DNA from: Nelumbo lutea
Lineage: Eukaryota > Streptophyta > Magnoliopsida > Proteales > Nelumbonaceae
DNA: 64,000 nt
Direction of reading: 5' to 3'
NCBI GenBank assembly: GCA_022828595.1
Contig: JAKGHH010000001.1
Coordinates: forward strand, 117,874,999 to 117,938,998
Shown here: positions 36,901 through 41,380 of the stretch, one piece after another
Layout of the letters: every line of letters starts with the position of its first letter
How positions within the stretch are numbered: the stretch's first letter is position 1
Made by a program: the position numbers and the translations under genes
The notes under the pieces: generated by a model
Database searches by the model: none
What the model was told of the DNA's origin: nothing
The model's input: only the letters and a program-made list of their open reading frames with translations

Positions 36901-36991
36901 AAGGAGCGGGTACATGATCGTCCCGCTCGAATGACTTCCTCGGTTCGAACCCAGGGACCTCCCAGTTCCACCTGTTCCTCTGGTCCGCCAT
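723..36991 (-). CDS. KAC: KAC/KIN-14A-B type kinesin, 5' part of gene (exons 1-7)
   Basis: Seven minus-strand exons join in phase with GT/AG borders (36797-36991, 23389-23512, 16636-16722, 1999-2169, 1706-1812, 1039-1170, 723-901; 995 nt). They give residues 1-331 of a product expected to be about 1,270 aa. Residues 1-65 carry the [13 protein letters not shown] signature of plant KAC proteins. Residues 66-135 are a helical neck. The kinesin motor begins at [13 protein letters not shown] (from residue 136), with the P-loop GQTGSGKT at 218-225 and FELYNEQ at 266-272. This order (neck then motor near the N-terminus) matches Arabidopsis KAC1/KAC2, minus-end-type kinesins that act in actin-dependent chloroplast movement and anchoring to the plasma membrane. 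That function is inferred from the family. Switch motifs and the C-terminus lie outside the window. Introns 1-3 (13.3, 6.7 and 14.5 kb) hold many transposons, yet every exon remains open and in phase, so the gene looks functional. KIN-14 paralogues outside KAC fit the N-terminus less well. Confidence 0.9.
1039..1170 (-). CDS. KAC: KAC kinesin exon 6 (motor domain)
   Basis: The exon is 44 codons in phase 0, residues 229-272. It starts [10 protein letters not shown] directly after the TM that ends exon 5 and ends IFELYNEQ before GTACC. Acceptor TTTTGCAG and donor CAG/GTACC are both good. The sequence matches the motor segment after the P-loop helix in plant KAC kinesins. Confidence 0.9.
1706..1812 (-). 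CDS. KAC: KAC kinesin exon 5 with P-loop
   Basis: Residues 193-228. The exon opens with two bases completing the split Gly codon, then [20 protein letters not shown], and holds the nucleotide-binding P-loop GQTGSGKT followed by HTM. The donor is ATG/GTCTCTC, an unusual but valid GT site followed by a CT-rich run. The P-loop is canonical in this copy. It is not interrupted although the gene around it is crowded with transposons. Confidence 0.88.
1999..2169 (-). CDS. KAC: KAC kinesin exon 4 (start of motor domain)
   Basis: Residues 136-193, with both ends in phase 1. It reads [17 protein letters not shown] and later [16 protein letters not shown], the first beta strands of the kinesin motor. 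Acceptor TTTCAG and donor CAAG/GTAAGG are strong. Intron 3, which precedes it in transcription order, is about 14.5 kb long. Confidence 0.92.
2415..2482 (-). pseudogene. LINE RNase H domain, distal fragment
   Basis: On the minus strand this reads [18 protein letters not shown] then stop, the typical end of the RNase H domain in plant LINEs. It is the C-terminal end of the fragment whose upstream half lies at 8874-9240. The two halves are separated by a hAT-like element and a copia element. Joining 8874, 3291-3266 and 2482 restores one reading frame. The bases from 2414 down to 2170 would be its 3' UTR and kinesin intron. Confidence 0.7.
2483..3265. mobile_element. hAT-like non-autonomous DNA element, copy 1
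   Basis: This 783-bp element begins CAGTGTTTTAAAAGCGC and ends with the inverse of CAATGATTTAAAAGGCGC. It is flanked by TATAAAAC (2475-2482) and TATAGAAC (3266-3273), an 8-bp target duplication with one mismatch. Its ends are rich in GCGCAAGGCGC-type words and its centre is AT-rich with no coding capacity. A second copy lies at 30802-31563. The 8-bp duplication and CAG ends point to the hAT superfamily, by inference. Confidence 0.65.
3292..3591 (+). repeat. 5' LTR of copia element
   Basis: Begins TGTTAGTGGTG and ends CTTCAACA, with a pyrimidine-rich tract of TCTCTTT repeats before the end. It is 300 bp, the same length as the 3' copy. The CT-rich tract near 3,480-3,525 is a likely transcribed leader. 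Confidence 0.9.
3592..3604 (+). other. Copia primer-binding site
   Basis: TGGTATCAAAGCG follows the LTR directly. It matches the plant copia primer-binding site for initiator methionine tRNA (usually TGGTATCAGAGC), with one difference. Confidence 0.8.
4070..4260 (+). repeat. 67-bp tandem repeat in copia leader
   Basis: Three units start at about 4070, 4137 and 4204, each running CAGCATT...CTGAAATCAGTGTG...TTCGGTGAGTAGGG. They lie between the primer-binding site and the gag start at 4319. Confidence 0.75.
4319..5228 (+). pseudogene. Copia gag with zinc knuckle
   Basis: The frame starts at ATG 4319 and carries the gag motif [20 protein letters not shown] (UBN2-like). It continues past a TAG at 4517-4519 as [20 protein letters not shown] and past a TAG at 4988-4990 into a Gly/Arg-rich stretch. 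The CCHC knuckle [14 protein letters not shown] lies at 5141-5182 with correct spacing (CX2CX4HX4C). All segments share one frame, so the stops are point changes, not shifts. Gag would package the element RNA. Confidence 0.85.
5156..8566 (+). pseudogene. Copia pol: protease, integrase, RT, RNase H
   Basis: The domains run in copia order. The protease site at about 5432-5470 reads [13 protein letters not shown], where the usual DSGAS has become DSRAF, so the catalytic triplet is altered. The integrase zinc region is at 5810-5925 ([10 protein letters not shown]...CESCQFGK). The core starts with IHSNVWGP where D is expected, then FVDDCS and [10 protein letters not shown] has [20 protein letters not shown] and YVDDIV near 7,610. 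RNase H has YTDADWAGS and SSAEAEYRA, then DLFTKGL. Stops at 6083, 6577, 7183, 7675 and 8182 and shifts near 6,080 and 8,190 break the frame. The copy is not able to transpose by itself. Confidence 0.9.
8562..8573 (+). other. Copia polypurine tract
   Basis: The purine run GATTGAGGGGGAG lies directly before the 3' LTR, just after the TGA that ends the RNase H frame. It is the expected plus-strand primer site. Confidence 0.75.
8574..8873 (+). repeat. 3' LTR of copia element
   Basis: 300 bp, TGTTAGTGG to CTTCAACA. It differs from the 5' LTR at about nine positions by eye (roughly 97% identity), so the insertion is fairly recent compared with other elements here. Confidence 0.9.
8874..9240 (-). 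pseudogene. LINE RNase H domain, proximal fragment
   Basis: Reading leftward on the minus strand: [15 protein letters not shown], then [11 protein letters not shown] and [13 protein letters not shown], the conserved strands of the RNase H domain found at the C-terminus of plant LINE ORF2. The usual first catalytic NFDG reads NFDV. There are stops in frame near 8,910-8,920. The frame stops at the copia 3' LTR and resumes at 3291-3266 and 2482-2415. Confidence 0.75.
9241..9779. other. Intron 3; possible plus-strand LINE tail ending in poly-A
   Basis: No coding sequence is seen. From about 9,580 the sequence resembles a LINE 3' UTR (GTACAGGTGGTTGTTTTG, then TTTAATACAATACATTACC) and ends in an A-run at 9705-9722, which suggests a 5'-truncated plus-strand insertion. 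The left end is unclear. Confidence 0.4.
9780..10200 (-). pseudogene. LINE zf-RVT fragment
   Basis: The minus strand reads [17 protein letters not shown] and then [13 protein letters not shown], the zf-RVT segment between RT and RNase H of plant L1-type LINEs. It changes frame near 10,130. The RT and RNase H parts are not attached, so this is an isolated fragment in intron 3. Confidence 0.75.
10201..12161. other. Intron 3 sequence without recognised gene
   Basis: A minus-strand open stretch at 10437-10667 (76 codons) and a plus-strand one at 10818-11054 have no motif I recognise. The 25-bp word CAGACTAGAACACCTTCTACC occurs at about 11,198 and 11,326, a direct repeat that may belong to an unidentified element. 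The rest (11,400-12,160) is AT-rich. Confidence 0.4.
12162..12449. mobile_element. Mutator-type MITE
   Basis: A 288-bp element with ends GGTTTTTAAAACCGGACCGGAC and, inverted at the right, GGTTTTTAAAACCGAACCAGAC. It is flanked by perfect 9-bp copies of GGTCATATA (12153-12161 and 12450-12458). A 9-bp duplication is characteristic of Mutator-like elements. The interior repeats GGTCGAACCG-type words and codes for nothing. Confidence 0.7.
12490..12633 (+). pseudogene. LINE RT fragment, left part of a split plus-strand LINE
   Basis: Plus strand reads [19 protein letters not shown], then [15 protein letters not shown] and PVVERF, the RT thumb region of plant LINEs (the 'YLGLPLG' motif). It stops at a T-run at 12,628 where a minus-strand LINE begins, and the plus-strand LINE resumes near 14,310. 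Confidence 0.75.
12634..14310 (-). pseudogene. Minus-strand LINE (RT end, zf-RVT, RNase H)
   Basis: From right to left: [21 protein letters not shown] and [14 protein letters not shown] RT tail (14,300-13,870), zf-RVT region with [19 protein letters not shown] (about 13,620-13,690) and [12 protein letters not shown] (about 13,340), then HWVKTLDLF and a decayed RNase H to about 12,690. The 3' side ends at the T-run 12,628-12,640, the inverse of a poly-A tail. It is 5'-truncated within RT and sits inside the plus-strand LINE, tail to the left. Several frameshifts are present. Confidence 0.75.
14311..15990 (+). pseudogene. Right part of split plus-strand LINE (zf-RVT, RNase H, tail)
   Basis: The frame resumes with [13 protein letters not shown] and [18 protein letters not shown], then zf-RVT sequence ([20 protein letters not shown] near 14,810-14,870), [17 protein letters not shown] at about 15,225-15,280, RNase H ([20 protein letters not shown], 15,360-15,420) and its C-terminus [19 protein letters not shown] (15,810-15,868) followed by TAA. 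The 3' UTR runs to an A-run at about 15,985. The RNase H reading is split by a 116-bp insertion at 15557-15672. Many stops occur. Confidence 0.78.
15557..15672 (+). mobile_element. Truncated LINE tail inserted in LINE RNase H
   Basis: A 116-bp segment ending TTTATTTATCAAAAAAAAA lies between two copies of ATTGAAG (15550-15556 and 15673-15679). Without it the host sequence reads [15 protein letters not shown], an uninterrupted RNase H strand. It is therefore a severely 5'-truncated LINE copy. Confidence 0.75.
16076..16235 (-). pseudogene. LINE RNase H C-terminal fragment
   Basis: Minus strand reads [20 protein letters not shown] and then [16 protein letters not shown] before a stop, the RNase H end of a plant LINE. 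It is tail-to-tail with the plus-strand LINE that ends near 15,990. Between 16,236 and 16,635 only intron sequence with a short duplicated AATTACAATGCCTT (about 16,226 and 16,286) is seen. Confidence 0.7.
16636..16722 (-). CDS. KAC: KAC kinesin exon 3
   Basis: 87 nt, phase 1 at both ends, residues 107-136: [20 protein letters not shown] then [10 protein letters not shown]. The acceptor is ATTTTAG and the donor AAAG/GTATAAC. It is the conserved neck helix that leads into the motor in KAC proteins. Confidence 0.9.
16723..18059. other. Intron 2 sequence, nothing coding recognised
   Basis: A roughly 55-bp unit (CTGATGTTGGATCACCCATTCTGATACTAAA...) is duplicated at about 17,381 and 17,423. A 16-bp inverted repeat with one mismatch (GATAAGGTGCCCACGT at 17667-17682 and its inverse at 17700-17715) could fold. 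No element was identified. Confidence 0.45.
18407..18492. mobile_element. 86-bp foldback MITE
   Basis: CAGTTTGGAAGGAGTACAAATACAAATA at the left is matched in inverse orientation at the right with one mismatch over 28 bp, leaving about 30 bp between the arms. It lies within the RTE remnant. A target duplication is not obvious. Confidence 0.6.
18683..18734 (-). mobile_element. 14-bp LINE tail between 19-bp target duplications
   Basis: TTGCTTTTCACATAAGACT occurs twice exactly (18683-18701 and 18716-18734). The only sequence between the copies is TTTTTTTTGATGAA. Its inverse, TTCATCAAAAAAAA, resembles the 3' end of LINE copies here (TTTATCAAAAAAAAA at 15,657-15,670). Confidence 0.7.
19261..20739. 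other. Intron 2 sequence with microsatellites
   Basis: No gene is recognised. ACAAATTTTAGAAAATTCCATATTTG and a near copy occur at about 20,036 and 20,090. A GA microsatellite lies at 20419-20437 and GAA/GAAGAA-rich sequence continues to about 20,560. Confidence 0.5.
20740..20910 (-). pseudogene. LINE RNase H C-terminal fragment
   Basis: Minus strand reads [19 protein letters not shown] then continues into a tail with AATAAAATTCC; this is the 'ADxLAKxGV' end of LINE RNase H. Only the extreme C-terminus and 3' UTR remain. Confidence 0.65.
21138..21648. mobile_element. hAT-type MITE (TAGACCTGTTCATGG family)
   Basis: A 511-bp element with ends TAGACCTGTTCATGGGCCG and its inverse CGGCCCATGAACAGGTCTA style terminus. 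It is flanked by perfect 8-bp copies of TTCACTGG (21130-21137 and 21649-21656). Subterminal GGCCGGGC/CCCGAGCC words repeat and the centre is AT-rich. A shorter relative is at 28062-28182. Confidence 0.8.
22010..22160. repeat. About 30-bp tandem repeat in solo LTR
   Basis: Five or so imperfect units of the form CCACCAACCTGGCGACCTGCCTCTA follow one another. Confidence 0.65.
22524..22532 (+). promoter_or_regulatory. TATA box of solo LTR
   Basis: TATATAAAG in a GC-richer context, about 130 bp upstream of the CTTAAGAATTGGAGTGTCC segment that corresponds to the transcribed part of the gypsy LTR. It points away from the transcription direction of the kinesin gene. Confidence 0.45.
22715..22980. repeat. 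About 40-bp tandem repeat in solo LTR
   Basis: Six to seven units of the form GCCACCTTCAACTAGGGACAGTTCAACTAGGCGTCAGA lie in tandem. The left units are nearly identical and the right units have diverged (CCTTCCAGGTAGGGATAG). Confidence 0.8.
23389..23512 (-). CDS. KAC: KAC kinesin exon 2
   Basis: 124 nt from phase 0 to phase 1, residues 66-107: [20 protein letters not shown] then [20 protein letters not shown]. Acceptor TTGGTAG and donor CTAG/GTAAGG. The [20 protein letters not shown] run is a hallmark of plant KAC proteins. The first residue is Cys where Leu is usual. Confidence 0.9.
23838..23910. repeat. Tandem duplication in intron 1
   Basis: AATTAAAGGAAGATTTAATAATGGGAGAGGGGACAT is followed at once by a near-identical copy ending GGGGGCAG. 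The flanks to 24,480 show nothing else that I recognise. Confidence 0.7.
24480..24710 (+). pseudogene. LINE zf-RVT tail fragment
   Basis: Plus strand reads [19 protein letters not shown], then [12 protein letters not shown] and LTIDYII, the segment between zf-RVT and RNase H in plant LINEs. Nothing else of this copy is recognised. Confidence 0.65.
24761..24810 (-). mobile_element. 14-bp LINE tail between 18-bp target duplications
   Basis: CAACTAAAGTTGTTTTTT is present at 24761-24778 and again at 24793-24810. Between them is only TTTTTTATAAGTAA, whose inverse TTACTTATAAAAAA looks like the end of a plant LINE. The exact border inside the T-run cannot be fixed. Confidence 0.6.
24790..25320 (-). 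pseudogene. LINE fragment between endonuclease and RT
   Basis: Minus strand, with frameshifts, reads [27 protein letters not shown] and [14 protein letters not shown]. The last is the conserved 'GDxNTKFFH' that precedes RT in plant L1-type LINEs. The copia LTR of the next feature starts directly at its right side. Confidence 0.7.
25322..25539 (+). repeat. 5' LTR of second copia element
   Basis: TGTTGAGAGTATAAGGG to TTGTAACTCA, 218 bp, followed by GTATCAAAGCG. The part from TTTCTGGGTGTGAACAATAA onward matches the partial copy at 33,720-33,815. Confidence 0.75.
26057..27110 (+). pseudogene. Gag of second copia element
   Basis: ATG 26057 opens a frame with [20 protein letters not shown], a gag (UBN2-like) signature, then a TAG at 26276. 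Later frames carry [20 protein letters not shown] and the zinc-knuckle remnant [11 protein letters not shown] (about 26,823-26,860), in which the last Cys is lost. Confidence 0.8.
27125..27518. mobile_element. hAT-type MITE (TAGGGGTGTCAAT family)
   Basis: A 394-bp element starting TAGGGGTGTCAATGGAC and ending in the inverse TTGACACCCCTA. Flanked by perfect 8-bp copies of CATGTGTG (27117-27124 and 27519-27526). The interior consists of repeats of GGACTGGACC/GGTCCA words. It splits the copia gag-protease junction. Removing it restores reading into the protease site at [13 protein letters not shown]. Confidence 0.85.
27527..28340 (+). pseudogene. Protease and integrase start of second copia element
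   Basis: Protease [13 protein letters not shown] at about 27,546-27,585 (catalytic Ser lost), then [17 protein letters not shown] and [11 protein letters not shown] decayed integrase zinc region ([23 protein letters not shown]) follows, then a small MITE. The core begins [19 protein letters not shown] and DDYSRYTW and stops at about 28,340. Confidence 0.8.
28062..28182. mobile_element. Small MITE related to 21138-21648
   Basis: TAGACCTATTCATGAGCCAAGC at the left and GCCCAGCCCATGAACACCTTA at the right are inverse-related and match the ends of the element at 21138. No clear 8-bp duplication is seen. Confidence 0.55.
28341..29391. other. Pyrimidine-rich stretch inside the second copia element, origin unclear
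   Basis: The plus strand is very rich in C and T and has several open stretches of 75-140 codons with Pro/Ser-rich translation and no motif I recognise. It stands between the cut integrase core and the pol linker at 30,523-30,795. It may be an unrecognised insertion or a rearranged linker. Confidence 0.4.
29392..30505 (-). mobile_element. 5'-truncated LINE with 17-bp target duplication
   Basis: AATCACAAGTCTCCCTT (29375-29391) and AATCATAAGTCTCCCTT (30506-30522) flank it, a 17-bp duplication with one mismatch. Minus strand from the right: zf-RVT with [35 protein letters not shown] and WTIWEERK; then [14 protein letters not shown]; then RNase H ([37 protein letters not shown]). The short T-run at its left edge is the inverse of its tail. 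The length is 1,114 bp, so most of the LINE is missing. Confidence 0.85.
30523..30801 (+). pseudogene. Pol linker of second copia element
   Basis: Ser/Pro-rich plus-strand reading ([19 protein letters not shown]) typical of the variable region between integrase and RT in copia elements. It is cut by the hAT-like element at 30802 and continues at 31564. Confidence 0.5.
30802..31563. mobile_element. hAT-like non-autonomous DNA element, copy 2
   Basis: 762 bp, starting CAGTGTTTTAAAAGCAC and ending with the inverse of CAGTGATTTAAATGGCGC. It is closely related along most of its length to the element at 2483-3265. The flanks TCTATTAC (30794-30801) and CCTGTTAC (31564-31571) could be an 8-bp duplication with two mismatches. 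Confidence 0.65.
31564..33700 (+). pseudogene. RT and RNase H of second copia element
   Basis: Starts with the [13 protein letters not shown] motif that precedes RT, then [20 protein letters not shown] and [19 protein letters not shown]. It is interrupted after VYMDL by a retroposon at 32108-32625 and resumes at [20 protein letters not shown] and [14 protein letters not shown]. RNase H shows [19 protein letters not shown] and HTKHI. The catalytic YVDD is YVNN and several stops and shifts exist. Confidence 0.85.
32108..32625 (-). mobile_element. 518-bp retroposon with 14-bp target duplication
   Basis: TTTACATGGATCTT occurs at 32094-32107 and 32626-32639 and flanks the insert exactly. The left edge begins TTCTTTTTTTTATTGGG, the inverse of a poly-A tail, so the copy is in minus orientation. 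An acidic minus-strand stretch ([20 protein letters not shown]) is open, but I do not recognise a domain. It is a 5'-truncated LINE or similar retroposon. Confidence 0.75.
33705..33820 (+). repeat. Partial 3' LTR of second copia element
   Basis: TTTTTGGGTGTGAACAGTAA...TTCTTCCTCTCTTTATCACACAACCTTTTGTAACTT matches the right part of the LTR at 25322-25539. The first 100 or so bases are absent. Confidence 0.7.
34020..34920 (-). pseudogene. LINE endonuclease N-terminal remnant
   Basis: Minus strand at 34,023-34,235 reads [20 protein letters not shown] and TSVYGSN, the 'GF.W....VYGPN' part of the LINE endonuclease. The stretch to its right up to about 34,900 is open in parts ([19 protein letters not shown]) and may be the ORF1-ORF2 junction, by position only. 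Confidence 0.55.
35017..35182 (-). mobile_element. Short LINE tail insertion
   Basis: A T-run (35,018-35,030, inverse of poly-A) starts a 166-bp stretch flanked by TAGCAGT at 35010-35016 and 35183-35189. The purine-poor composition and the tail are like the retroposon at 32108. Confidence 0.5.
35190..36796. other. Intron 1 sequence next to exon 1
   Basis: A minus-strand stretch at 35,284-35,508 contains [13 protein letters not shown], which may be a LINE zf-RVT end ('W.ERN.RTF'). The rest shows no gene or repeat that I can name. Confidence 0.4.
36797..36991 (-). CDS. KAC: KAC kinesin exon 1 with start codon
   Basis: 65 codons from ATG at 36991: [20 protein letters not shown], then a basic/Ser-rich segment ([10 protein letters not shown]) and [10 protein letters not shown], ending before GTATGAG. 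Both the MADQR start and WNWEV.GFEPRKS are conserved in plant KAC proteins, which fixes the start. The context CGGTAATGG is acceptable. The first intron begins in phase 0. Confidence 0.92.
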
Positions 36992-37200
36992 TACCGCTTC
37001 TCCCGAACCCTAGATCTTGAACAGTGAGACTCCTCCGGAGAAAAAACAAAAATCAACGAAAACAAACAAGGAAAATGGTAGACTCGGCCAGAAGAAAAAT
37101 ATGTAGCAAAAGCCTATCCATCGTCATGAAAACTCCTTCTCATCTATATATTTATCAAGCATTTCCATTTTCTCTCCTGATATTAAACGAAAATTGAAGG
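36992..37200 (-). promoter_or_regulatory. KAC 5' leader and core promoter region
   Basis: The bases before the start codon are the likely 5' UTR (CAAGATCTAGGGTTCGGGAG). A TATA-like ATAAATATATAG on the minus strand at about 37,143-37,154 lies some 155 bases before the ATG. A transcription start cannot be fixed from sequence. Confidence 0.4.
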
Positions 37201-38100
37201 TTGAACTCCTTTAACACCCACCCGCCTTTAGTCCCTTACCTCCCAAGATGGAGAAAAAGCTCGCTCGCGCTCTCTGTGTTTCAACCGAGACACGCTTTTG
37301 CTTTTGCGCTCACAAAAAATTTGCGCCGCAGCTCTGCGTCGCGCCCAATTTTTCGAGGATAAGGAATGGAGGGCACGTGAAGATATACGTGAGATGGTTT
37401 CCCTTGTGCTTGCCTCTCACGGGACCTAATCATAATGGGAAGGGAACAAACTAAACCGTGTAAATTTACCGCAAACAGCGAAAAGTAGAGAGGAAAAAGA
37501 AAGAAAAAAAACACTCCACGAAGTACATTCTTTGTTGCTACTCGAGAAAATGAGTACTTTGTTTGTTGTCTTGTGGTGGAAGAACATGGATGTCCGCACT
37601 GTTTTAGATGAATCTCTCCCTCGGGGTACAGGCTACAGCTTCCCTACGTGTTTGTCGCTTGTTTGAAGCAGCAAGCTCCGTGGGTAGGGCTGAATCTGAT
37701 GCCAGTCCAATCCCAGTCTGACCTAAAAATGTTTGGGTTTGGGCCGGGTTTAGTTCAGGGAGAAGCCCATTTCAGTATCGAGGGTTTCAACTATCCGAAA
37801 GAAGCCCAAACCTATACTTCAAATTTTGGTTTTGTTTTGGAAAATATTAGTGTAAGAGCATCTGCTATGATATATGCGTGTGTACAAATAAGTATTAATC
37901 ATATATGATATATGGTATTTGAATTTAACTCTTGTGATATTTATAGGACTTAAGGCAAGTATCGGTTTTATATGATATCTAATTTTGATGATTTAAAAAA
38001 CATGTATTTTATTTTTTTAAACAAAACCTTAATTTTCAAAACGATAACACTATTCAGGATTTTTCTTTTCTTTAATGGTGTAGCAATTTTGAAAACGAAC
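37201..38100. other. Upstream region, no gene recognised
   Basis: A plus-strand stretch from ATG 37248 (68 codons) looks accidental. A short word CCAGTCCAATCCCAGTCTGACC with GGGTTTGGGCCGGG near 37,700-37,760 resembles the end of a MITE, but no partner end was found. Confidence 0.4.
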
Positions 38101-38420
38101 TGAAAACAAAGCATTAATTTTGTAGAACACCCCTTTTAGTTCAAAAAAATATTATGAAAAAATGGGTCATTTACTGAAACACCTAGTATAGTTTCACATA
38201 TTTACTAAAACTACCTATAGTTTGTGTTTCACAAAAACACCCGCTATGGTTTCAAAATATGTATTGTGTTTTGGGAGCAGTTGAAAACAAAAGCATTCAT
38301 GATACAGAACACGCCTCTAAAGTTTGAAAAGATTATGGCAAGGGTCATTTACTAAATCACCCACTACAGTTGCACATGTTTATATACAGTTTGTGTTTCA
38401 CCAAAATACCCACTATGGTT
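38101..38420. repeat. 181-bp tandem duplication
   Basis: Unit A (38101-38281) and the following partial unit B (38282-38420) share GAAAACAAAGCATT, GGTCATTTACTAAA and CAGTTTGTGTTTCAC words in the same order at a distance of about 180 bp, with many substitutions. Confidence 0.65.
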
Positions 38421-38579
38421 TTGCAACCAATTTACTTAGTCAAACTTACATTACAAACTGTTTGTATTTCCATAAAGGAAATTGTCAAGTGTCCAATTAA
38501 AACGAGTGAGAAAAATGTTCAAGGGCACAGGCTCATGGGTTTTGTTTCTTTTGACTAATTTTGTTGGCACGGAAAACAT

Positions 38580-38780
38580 GCAAGACAAATGGCAATAGCG
38601 TCAACGTTTAAAGCAAAGATTGCCAAGGTTCTATGACCACTGACCCAAAACGAGTGATACAAGCAAGGAAGGTGTTCACAATAGTTGTCAAAAGCAACAT
38701 CACAACTAATCTTAATCCATCCCTGAGGAAGCAACTCGTAAGCACTAGAGAGGATATGGGGTGATGGCAAGTGAAAAAAA
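38580..38780 (-). pseudogene. RNase H (RVT_3-type) fragment
   Basis: Minus strand reads LLPQGWIKISCDVAFDN, like the 'GWIKINCDGAF' start of plant LINE RNase H domains, then decays. Too short for certainty. Confidence 0.4.
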
Positions 38781-39039
38781 AAAAAGAAAAAACGAGAGAA
38801 TAGAAGGCTAGTGATATTTCTAATTGCCAAGCCATGGCACAATGGATAGTTCTAATAGGACAGAGGGGCTCATTTGTATAGAGAAAATGGTTTATGGTAG
38901 TCCATATCAACCATCAAATAAAACAATTCCTTGGAAACAACAAGTAGGATTAGAATATTATGAAAATAACCATGGAGAAGATCTCACTAAGCCAATTATC
39001 AGAGTTGTTAGAATGAAGTGCATCCAACTGGATACCAAA

Positions 39040-41380
39040 TAAAGCAATTCCATGGGACCAACAAGTATAGGAAAAAGGGATTGCCTTGTCTAATACCCCT
39101 GGAGGGCTTAGTATGGCCCTATTGAGTACTATTGGTTAAAAGTGAACTCCACAAGGGAATAGCAACTGAAAATAAGATCAACCCAATATTTATTATGACC
39201 AAGTCGATTAAGCACCTTGATGATGAAAGACCATTCAAGGTGATCATAGACCTTGTTTAGATCTATCTTTAGGCCCATATAGTGTCCCTTACCTTTAGTT
39301 ATAGTTTGAGAAAGTGGAATGCTTCATGGGCTAGGATGATATTATCTGAAATTAATCTATACTTTATGAAGGCATATTGGCTTTGGTCAATGATTAGGGG
39401 GAGCATATTAATAGACTTGTACTATGAAATATCTTCAAGATTAGAAAAATTGGGAACCATAGTGATGCTAGTGAAGTTAATAAAATTAGGGAGAACCCAC
39501 TTTTAATCTCATGAGTGATGTCCTATCTTACGACTCACCAAAAATTTTGGAAAAAAAAATGTCTGACATGGGGGCCTTGCATGCACCAATAGAAAAAACT
39601 GTCGAGTAAATTTTCATATCATAAAAAGGGCTTAACAACTCTTGGTTCATCTCCTTAGAGAACTTGGATTCAATAATGCCAATAATGTTATTTTCAATGT
39701 AAGGGGCACATGAAGTAAAAGGTTATCAAAATAACCTATAATTACTTGTTGGGTTTCAAGCTCAAAGTGAATTAAGTGTTAAGACTAATTTTTAATGCAA
39801 TAGATATGATTCATTTGCTGCCAAACAATAGTTATTTTGTAAAAGAAGCTTGTATTGCCATCACCCTTGTGTAACCATTAAACTCTAGATTTTTGTCGCT
39901 AATACGTCTTTTTCCGCTTCATCTCAATATCTATAGTAGGCTATAACGTCTTTTGCATCGCCAATTTGTGACCTGATTGGGGTTGAGACTATAAAATAAG
40001 GGTTTGGTGCTTGACCGGCCTTTATTTGATTTGGTCCCTGATTTTTCAATAAAAAAACTTATATTCCATATCTTTAGGTTTCCTACCTATGCCCATACTT
40101 GAACTCAAAACACCCCTTACACCAACCTCCCATGCTCGCAAAATGGCTTCCAAGAAGTGGAAAGGCTAGTAACCACGACAAGTGTTGGGGGAGGTGTTCA
40201 AAATGATGGGGCCACGGTCCGACCCATGACCTCATTGAAAATAATAGCTTCCAAGTAGGATAGGCCACCATTGTATTGAAACTATAAATATATCAAGGTG
40301 CTCATTAGTCAGATGGCCCGAGCTTCTTCTATTGGACTAAGTGAAAGGAGCCTTTGATGCTCTAAGATCAACTAGAGCACACTCATTTATCACCTCATTG
40401 AAATCTCCCATGCATTGGGAATACGAATTGTACCACATTCCTTATCATCAAGACATGTAATGGGCTGAAAAGTTATTTATATATTGAATATCATTCCAAA
40501 CCTAGTTATTGTTCCTGCTATCTATGTAGGTCTCTGTAAACCAAGGTACATTTCCATGCATCGTTAATGGGCAGAAAAGTGATAATGATATCCAAAACAT
40601 GCGGGGAGGGCAATATGCGTTGGACCACCTGCAATGCTAATGGGATCTTTTGGAGAATGATGTTTCCCAGGTCAACAACTCTGTTAGGTCTTATAAGATA
40701 TTGCGAACAAACTTTAGTTTAACACGAAATAATGAGGGCTGATAAGAAAAAAGTGTAATCATTTGAGTTTTTTTTATTGGCCTCTTTACCAACAAGTCCA
40801 TGGGCCTCCTACTTTTCTTGAATTTATAGGGGTTAGGGATGGGGCTTGAAATTGGGTTATAAGTGGGCTAGCCCATTAAGTCGGGGCAAAGATAATTACT
40901 ATGGAATTATGAGAGCACCCAATTTAAGGAGATGAGAGGGCCTAAGGTTGAATTGGAAAAAATCTGAAAGTCGGTCCATCACTGTAGGATAATGATTACC
41001 AGGTAAAAGGTGATGTCCCTTTTTAATGTACTTGGACTTGGGACCTTCATCCCATTGATGTATTGGGATCTGAGTCCCATTGATGCATTTGTTGTCAAAT
41101 GCAGGTGTCGGGCTCCTCCAACATTTTGGTGCAAGAAAATATCTATTGGTACTCCCTAAGCTGCCATCTATCACCAGTCGATATAACTAGTTTCCTTGCC
41201 CCATTTGCTCCTTCCCTCTTATGGTCATCTTCTTTGACCATTTCAACAATTGAAATAAAAGCTCTGTCCATGATTTGAGGATTAGAAATTGCATTTGGTG
41301 CAATTTTCCACGTGTAAAAAGTCAATCCGAATCCAAGGGCCATAAACTCAATGTCAGCCTTGGCATGATAAACTCCCTAA
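39040..41380 (-). pseudogene. LINE ORF2 remnant: endonuclease and RT N-half
   Basis: Minus strand from right to left. Endonuclease at about 40,100-40,440: GDFNEVINECALVDLRASKA then SNRRSSG. RT at about 39,210-39,540: SQYAFIKYRLISDNIILAHE and LKIDLNKVYDHLEW (the 'D..KAYD..EW' motif). Multiple stops and shifts. A minus-strand stretch at 41,143-41,343 lies where the end of ORF1 would be. The RT C-half, zf-RVT and tail are missing, so this is a 3'-deleted copy. Confidence 0.75.

Noticed and set aside
37248..37454. 68-codon plus-strand ORF with Cys-rich translation upstream of the kinesin gene
   Set aside because: No known motif, no splice partners, and biased composition. It overlaps the kinesin promoter on the opposite strand and looks accidental.
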